DNA from: Candidatus Aenigmatarchaeota archaeon
GTDB lineage: Archaea > Aenigmatarchaeota > Aenigmatarchaeia > GW2011-AR5
Assembly (NCBI GenBank): GCA_016180945.1
Contig: JACPAG010000001.1
Coordinates: 145,900-209,899 of the forward strand
Direction: 5' to 3'
DNA: 64,000 nucleotides
Made by a program: the position numbers and the translations under genes. The notes beneath the pieces were generated by a model that searched no databases, was not told the origin of the DNA, and saw nothing but the letters and a program-made list of their open reading frames with translations. Shown piece after piece: positions 58,301-64,000 of the stretch. The stretch's first letter is position 1. Every line of letters starts with the position of its first letter.

Positions 58301-59435
58301 TCTTGTTTGGCATATTGCAAACAACAAATATATTATCGGTATTTATTTGTTGTTTGACAATAAGTCTCGCGATGCTCGGCTTAATATCAAGAGCCCTCTA
58401 AGTTCGGCTTACCGCGGTCAGAAATCGCGGGTCAAGTGCAAACGCAAATGCCGGATTGATTGGACTTCGAACATTAGGTAGTCCAAAGTCGAAAGACTGA
58501 GTTAGCGATACGCATGTCGGCCTAGATGGCTGCATGTGACATGAGAAAAGCTACCCCGGGGATTTGAAGTAAGTGGAAACGTAGGTCAGTTGGCACAAAG
58601 TAGGGATGGCGAGTGGGCAGGGTAAAACCTGTCCCGGGCAAAATATGCCCACTAAACTGAAATGTGCTGGCGCATAGGTAGTGCTAGTCTTAGAACTAGA
58701 AACCTACCGTAAATCGTTGCTTACCTCAACCTATAATGGTGTCGTAGCGGGTGAGAGTTCTCATCTGCACTCTTCCAAACGATTGCTATCTTTGTTGTCT
58801 AGAGATTAGCCAGACGAAGAGCTGGACAGGCGAATTGGTCAAGCTGTGAAGATACAAGTCCCAGTAAGAGCCGAAAGGCTGTGATTATCACGGGTAGCTT
58901 CTGAGCAATAAAAAGACCTTTTCGTTATGCGGAGAACAAATCGACCCCGCGTGTTGCGGCGTCGCTGTCGGCTGGGCCTCTCCTGGGTGTGCAGCAAAGC
59001 AGGGCGAATGCTGCTATTCCTCAGCCGTTTGAAATAAAAAATGAAAAGCGGTGTTAGTAGCAGGATTATCTTCGCCTTGCCCTGAATGCACCCAAGGGTA
59101 ACGGAGTTCACGTATTAAAAGGCCACCCTAGTTGGGTTCAGAACGGCGTGAGCCAGTTTGGTCTATATCTGCTAGAGGTGTTTCCGCCTGAGGGAAAAGA
59201 AGGATAAGTACGAAAGGAACATCCTTCTGTGGCCACTTGTTTACCTGATGTCTGACAAGGCAATCCAGGGTAGCTACGCCATACGTTGATAAGGACTGAA
59301 AGCATCTAAGTCCTAAGCAACTCTCGAAAATAGGCGGATGGTACGCGCAAGACGACGCGTTATGGAACAGGGGTGTACGCACCAAGCTTCGGCGAGGTGT
59401 TCAGCCCACTGTCTCCTACACCAATGCTAGCCTTT
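55390..59435 (+). rRNA. 23S rRNA gene with about seven insertions
   Basis: GGTGGATGGTTTGGCTCGAGAGGCGACGAAGG; GACCCCGTGGAGCTTTACTGCAG; GGCTGGGGCGG; flanking stem GCAACCATAGGTCGCAAT..GCTAGC / GCTAGC..ATTGCGAACTATGGTTGC. Confidence 0.93.
56247..56459 (+). CDS. Small protein encoded in a 23S insertion (70 aa, no LAGLIDADG)
   Basis: MTSVEQATPFFLGITTTDGKIVQVYFGDKIPSSYATAEIAKRYRKEIAAQELGRVLGIYKTTEMQAEQVE. Confidence 0.5.
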   Translation: MTSVEQATPFFLGITTTDGKIVQVYFGDKIPSSYATAEIAKRYRKEIAAQELGRVLGIYKTTEMQAEQVE

Positions 59436-60002
59436 AAGATTGCGAACTATGGTTGCATTTTTATATTTTTCTGTGTTAGGTGAACCTATGCCAACCTACG
59501 AGTCGAAATATCATCCTAACAATGTGCTAAGGTTTCTGCGAGACGCATTCGGGAGTGGCATAACCGTAGTTAGCAAGAATATAGAACCACTTTGCCAAAA
59601 GATTACCTGCTTCTTCAGGAAGCAGCAGGAAAATTAGGTTTAGCCCCAGAAGCTCTGACAGGCAATGAGGTAGTCTTAAGAATACAGTATTCAAAGCCAA
59701 TAAGTCAGGATAAGATTAGAACGTGGCAAACCAGAGGATTACGACATTTACGCCAAAAAAGGGACCGCTAACTGAAATAATAGGGCCCTTACTGGCTTAA
59801 CACAATCTCCAACTTCGTTCCGAAAAGCTTAAATATAACGGCTTTATAAATATACGTATTCAAGAAGCAAAATCCTTATATTTGTGAAAAACAAGTATTT
59901 CGGGGTAATAGGTCGTTTTACGGTCTTTTGGTTTCGTGCCAAAGGACTCGACAAGAAAAGCATTTTGATTGACCTTTTGTTAAAAGGTCAGGGGTGTGGT
60001 TT

Positions 60003-60104
60003 ATGAAAAAGATACATTACTGCGGAGGCGGCTTCAAAGGCCAGGTCGTAAAAGCCCACGGCATATCTTTCTGCGGCTTTTGCGGCAAAGAATTCAGGCT
60101 TTAG
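60003..60104 (+). CDS. Tiny zinc-ribbon-like protein, 33 aa
   Basis: MKKIHYCGGGFKGQVVKAHGISFCGFCGKEFRL. Confidence 0.45.
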   Translation: MKKIHYCGGGFKGQVVKAHGISFCGFCGKEFRL

Positions 60105-60186
60105 GTTCTTTTTCTTTTCTTTTTCATTTTAATTTGAATCAGCTAAACCAGAAAAGCTTATTAGCCCTTCTGTTCATACTAATTGC

Positions 60187-60582
60187 GGTGACCTGACCGG
60201 CAACTGTCCTAGGAGACGATCAGGTTTTGTCGCTAGGAGATCTTATTCCTTCAAAGGGAAAGAGAGTAACCTAGAGAGAAAACCGCAGGTTGTCCTCTTG
60301 GGAGGAAGCTCTGTCCACCATCATGAACAGATTGTTCGTGATAAAAGTATAGCCGCGGGGCATGGCAGAGATGCCATCGCTGAGAACAGAAACGATACCG
60401 GCGAATACTGAAAATCATGACGTATTCACTCCTGTTCATTCAGGAACCGGGTGAAACGGCCCAGCGTATACGGGTGTAAGCTAGATAGCGCATAGACAAA
60501 TGTTGCACGAACTTTCTTGGAAGAAAGTTCGAAAGAACCTTCAACCAGGAGTTCTACATAAGACGGGCTATGGCAGGTCACC
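60187..60582 (+). ncRNA. rnpB: RNase P RNA
   Basis: P1 GGTGACCTG/CAGGTCACC; GGGAGGAAGCTCTGTCC; GAGAACAGAAACG; CGGGTGTAAGCTAG; ACATAAGACGGGCTATGG. Confidence 0.85.
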
Positions 60583-60583
60583 T

Positions 60584-61000
60584 TTATTCTTTCTTGAAAT
60601 CAAGCGCGCACGAGTTTATGCAGAACCGTTTCCCTGTAGCAGGAACTGACGTGCCGTCTGCATGTCTAATTGTTTTCGGCCCGTCGTCAAAGACATGGCC
60701 GAGATGGCCGCCGCACTTTGCGCATGTCACTTCAATGCGCCTCATGCCATAGCGCACATCTTCGTGCAGCTTCACGTTGCCTTTCGCGGCAATGTCATAG
60801 AAGCTCGGCCAGCCGGTGCCCGAATCAAACTTCGTTTCCGAAGAAAACAGCTTTGACCCGCAGCCAGCGCAGGCGTAGATGCCTTTTTCCTTGTTATGAA
60901 CATATTTTCCTGTAAACGGCGTCTCTGTTCCCTTTTCTCTGAGGACACGGAATTGCTCAGGGCTAAGTTTCTTCCATTTGTCTTCTGCCCGGGACTTCAT
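60584..61000 (-). CDS. msrB: Peptide-methionine (R)-S-oxide reductase
   Basis: [44 protein letters not shown]. Confidence 0.97.
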   Translation of the reverse strand: MKSRAEDKWKKLSPEQFRVLREKGTETPFTGKYVHNKEKGIYACAGCGSKLFSSETKFDSGTGWPSFYDIAAKGNVKLHEDVRYGMRRIEVTCAKCGGHLGHVFDDGPKTIRHADGTSVPATGKRFCINSCALDFKKE

Positions 61001-61911
61001 TGCAATCGGCCTATTTCTTTCTTAGACTTCCAGAAGAAATATCCCAGCACAATAAGTGTTATAACAGGCGTCAGCCACGAAGGCGGATGCCAGCCGAAGC
61101 TCTCTCCTATCATTATCAGCCCAAGGAAAAAGATAGAGTACATGGCGCCGTGCTTCAGGTATTTGTACCGCTTTATGCGTTCTATATTAGACACCGTAAG
61201 CTGCCGCACGGCTATGGCGCCAAGCCCGTTGCCGAGTATGATAAGCGGCACTGAAAACGTGAATGCAAACGCTCCTATGACCCCGTCTATCGAAAAGCTG
61301 GCATCTATGGCCTCCAGATAGAAAATTTTGGACCACGCCGACATGCCCTTTTTGTGCAGCATTTCCTCTTCCATCTTCTCTGCGTTCAGCCGAAAGCCGT
61401 GGACGATGAAGAAAATCGTGGAGCCCGTTACCGCGCCGAATGCCATGAGCGGAGACTTTATTGAAAACCATACCAGCACCAGAAGAAGCACAGAGATAAC
61501 CGCGTAAAACCAGACGTTCATTTTGTGAAAGAACTTCTCTGCAGATAGTCCGTAAACCTTCGGCTCCATGAAAAGCCAGTGAAGAAATATGAAAACAAGG
61601 AACACGCCTCCGGCAATGAGCAAAACGTTGGCAGAAGTTTCAAAAGCCGCTGCAGCCTGTGAATCAAATGCAAAGGTTAGTGCTTCTATAATCCCCAGTC
61701 CGGGGCTGGCAGTCATGACGATAAGCAGAGGCAGAAGGCCGCGCATCAAAAATACCGCAAACAGGATGCCCCACGTCAAAAACCACCGCCGCATCTTCTG
61801 CGATAGCGTTGACAATACCTCGGCGTTGATGACCGCATTGTCAACGCTTGTTATTATCTCAAATAGCCCAAGGCCAATTACAATAAGCAGCAAATCGAAG
61901 ACCATAAACAT
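60997..61911 (-). CDS. DUF475/TerC-like integral membrane protein
   Basis: [32 protein letters not shown]. Confidence 0.85.
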   Translation of the reverse strand: MFMVFDLLLIVIGLGLFEIITSVDNAVINAEVLSTLSQKMRRWFLTWGILFAVFLMRGLLPLLIVMTASPGLGIIEALTFAFDSQAAAAFETSANVLLIAGGVFLVFIFLHWLFMEPKVYGLSAEKFFHKMNVWFYAVISVLLLVLVWFSIKSPLMAFGAVTGSTIFFIVHGFRLNAEKMEEEMLHKKGMSAWSKIFYLEAIDASFSIDGVIGAFAFTFSVPLIILGNGLGAIAVRQLTVSNIERIKRYKYLKHGAMYSIFFLGLIMIGESFGWHPPSWLTPVITLIVLGYFFWKSKKEIGRLQ

Positions 61912-61932
61912 ATCTCCATTCCGTTGATTAAT

Positions 61933-62574
61933 TTACTTTTTTTCATACTTTTCAAAATGCACAAAATCGTCAAAGCCGTATCGCTTCAGCCGTGGTAGAG
62001 GCCGGTTCTTCTCATAGCCCAGCGTGATAAGCATCACAATTTCATAGCCATCTGGTATTTTAAATTCCTTTTTTACGCAGCCAGCGTCAAACCCCTCCAT
62101 CGGGCATGTCGAAAGCCCCATATCCTTCGCAGCCAGCATAAGCGTCATGCACGCCAGACTTGTTGAGCGGACAGCCCAGACCCTTCTTTCCTCAAAACTT
62201 TTCTTCGCCAGCTCTCTTACTTTATTCAAATTTCGCTCTTTCTGCTCGGCCGTGTAATAACCCCTCTTCAGACGGTCTTCAAAAATATCGTCTGCATGCG
62301 ACATCGGGTTTGTATCCGCAATAACTATTACCGCAGCAGAGCACTCTTCCACATGCTTCTGGCCTTGGGCGCAGTCCTTTAATCGCCGTTTGTTTTCCAC
62401 GTCTTTGACAACAATAAATTCCCAAGGCTGAAGATTATAGCTGGACGGCGAAAGCTTCACGAGCTCGAAAAGTTTTTTTAATTGTTCGTCGCTGACCTGC
62501 CTTTCTGTGTCATAGCTTCTTACAGAGCGTCTCTGCTTGACAACATCCTCGAAATCCATGTCTACATTCTTCAT
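61933..62574 (-). CDS. Nitroreductase family protein
   Basis: RRSVRSYDTERQVSDEQL, SPSSYNLQPWEFIVV. Confidence 0.92.
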   Translation of the reverse strand: MKNVDMDFEDVVKQRRSVRSYDTERQVSDEQLKKLFELVKLSPSSYNLQPWEFIVVKDVENKRRLKDCAQGQKHVEECSAAVIVIADTNPMSHADDIFEDRLKRGYYTAEQKERNLNKVRELAKKSFEERRVWAVRSTSLACMTLMLAAKDMGLSTCPMEGFDAGCVKKEFKIPDGYEIVMLITLGYEKNRPLPRLKRYGFDDFVHFEKYEKK

Positions 62575-62650
62575 GAGAAAGAAACATAAAGGTTCAGAAA
62601 TCTACTGCATATGCCATATCTCGTCCCTATTTTGGAAGGATTTAAAACAC

Positions 62651-64000
62651 TTATCCGCCCTGCCCTGACGGCTGGTAAACCGGGTAGAACTGGGCGAGCT
62701 TTTTCAGCACTGCATACTCTATGCGCTCGCCGCTTTTGAGTATGTCCGTGGCGGTTACTATCCCTACAAGCTCCCCGTCTCTCGTTACAGGCAGTTTCTT
62801 AATGTTCTTTTTAGCCATCACGTCTATGGCATCCGTCACGCTGCTGTTTTCGTCTATTGTAGTCACGGGCCTCCTCATGATGGCTTTGCATTTTACGTCT
62901 TCCGGCTTCCTGCCAAGGGCCACGACTTTTTTTAGAATGTCGCGCTCTGTTATTATGCCAATGGCTTTTCTGTTGCCTTCAATAACAACATCACCTATCC
63001 TGTATTTGTTCATAATCAGGGCGACTTTCTTTACGCTATCCTCAGGCTTTGCTGTCCTGATGTTTTTTGTCATGACTGAAGACACTTTCATGGGATATTT
63101 AATGATAGCTCTGATTAAATCCTTTTGCTTGTACGTGAATTCTGACTTTCTGAACAGCCCGGCGTGCAGCCGCCCTGCCGCGCGGGCCTTTGTGAATATT
63201 TTGTAGAATGTAAGACCGATAGAAACGACTACAATCTCGTAAAGAATAAGCACCGGCTCGAAGTGCAGCAGCATCAGGCCGGAGCTTAAGATTCCCAGCA
63301 AAGCCAGGACAGGGAACTTGCCGATATTGGCAGGAGACCTGAATGTCCTCTTGATATCCGGCATCTTATACCTCAGCCGTATCAGTGCCGCATTCACGAA
63401 TATATAGATTACAAAAATTCCTATGTCTGTCAGCAGCGCTATTGTCTTTATGCCGCCGATGAGCAGGAAAGCAAGCGACAGAATCATCACCGTGACTACA
63501 GCCACGTAAGGCGTTCTTCTTTTTCCAACGCGGGAGAAAACAGACGGCAGCGTGTTGTTGCACGTAAGCCCGTAGATCATGCGCGAAGCGACTATCAGGA
63601 TGACCAGCACCGTGTTCGAAGTCGCGAACAGCGCTATGAGTGTCATGAGAAGCCCTGCCTGCGGCATGAATTTCGATACGACATCTGTCAGCGGCGCAGA
63701 GGATTTCGCAAGGGCTTCTGCTCCAAGAATGCTGACAGAAGAAACGGAAACGAGGATGTAAAAAAGCGTTGATATGCCCAGGGCAAGAACCAGCGCTTTC
63801 GGAAGTACTTTGCTTGCGTTTTTCGTCTCTTCCGCCAGATTCACAAGCTCTTCAAACCCGATGTACGCGAAAAATATCAGCGCTGTTGCAGACAGTATGC
63901 CGCTTATCCCTAAAGGGGCCGCAAAATAATTTACCTCTGCTCTTCCGATAAAAAACATGCCTGCTATTATGACGATTACAAGCCCCGACGCCTCGATGAG
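62651..64000 (-). CDS. APC-family amino acid permease with C-terminal CBS pair (5' end beyond window)
   Basis: ALIFFAYIGFEELVNLAEETKN; CBS motifs VMTKNIRTAKPEDS, IMRRPVTTIDENSS; frame open to window end. Confidence 0.9.
   Translation of the reverse strand, partial: LIEASGLVIVIIAGMFFIGRAEVNYFAAPLGISGILSATALIFFAYIGFEELVNLAEETKNASKVLPKALVLALGISTLFYILVSVSSVSILGAEALAKSSAPLTDVVSKFMPQAGLLMTLIALFATSNTVLVILIVASRMIYGLTCNNTLPSVFSRVGKRRTPYVAVVTVMILSLAFLLIGGIKTIALLTDIGIFVIYIFVNAALIRLRYKMPDIKRTFRSPANIGKFPVLALLGILSSGLMLLHFEPVLILYEIVVVSIGLTFYKIFTKARAAGRLHAGLFRKSEFTYKQKDLIRAIIKYPMKVSSVMTKNIRTAKPEDSVKKVALIMNKYRIGDVVIEGNRKAIGIITERDILKKVVALGRKPEDVKCKAIMRRPVTTIDENSSVTDAIDVMAKKNIKKLPVTRDGELVGIVTATDILKSGERIEYAVLKKLAQFYPVYQPSGQGG

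Noticed and set aside
58571-58925. Firm call of a group I intron in 23S
   Set aside because: GAAGATACAAGTCC plus a GAAA-capped P9-like hairpin is suggestive, but I found no convincing P/Q/R partners or near-5' guide pairing; left as an unclassified insertion
59636-60186. 5S rRNA downstream of 23S
   Set aside because: No archaeal 5S consensus found; the structured region further on is RNase P RNA

Overview
The window is archaeal chromosome. The basis is archaeal-type tRNA, rRNA and RNase P RNA, RadB, Cdc48/VCP, Lhr, an archaeal TyrRS and an archaeal pilin. Gene content and tiny intergenic ORFs suggest a DPANN-type lineage, but I cannot place it further. Ordinary content includes tyrS, serS, topA, pyrB, a pyrF-E-D-K-C cluster, radB, lhr, a 2-oxoacid:ferredoxin oxidoreductase operon, metK, msrB and rnpB. 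The unusual content is the density of intervening and structured inserted sequences. (1) The 16S gene spans about 4.6 kb and carries about ten insertions, four of them with ORFs (three LAGLIDADG-like). (2) The 23S gene spans about 4.0 kb with about seven insertions, one in the peptidyl-transferase region. (3) At least five tRNA genes have introns, several at non-canonical positions (D-loop; acceptor/D-arm junction). (4) A bacterial-type metK is interrupted by a 31-nt sequence that folds as a bulge-helix-bulge (BHB) intron and restores the GHPDKICDQ frame when removed. (5) Cdc48 has an intein in its Walker A motif. (6) Several families of short hairpin repeats are shared between rRNA insertions, tRNA introns and the leaders just upstream of start codons. 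The best defined has the bipartite motif TGGC-N-ATCGACT ... AGGGGAT. I consider this shared repeat/intron network the best candidate for an undescribed system. Everything was read by eye; no search or folding software was run, and insertion boundaries are approximate unless stated.
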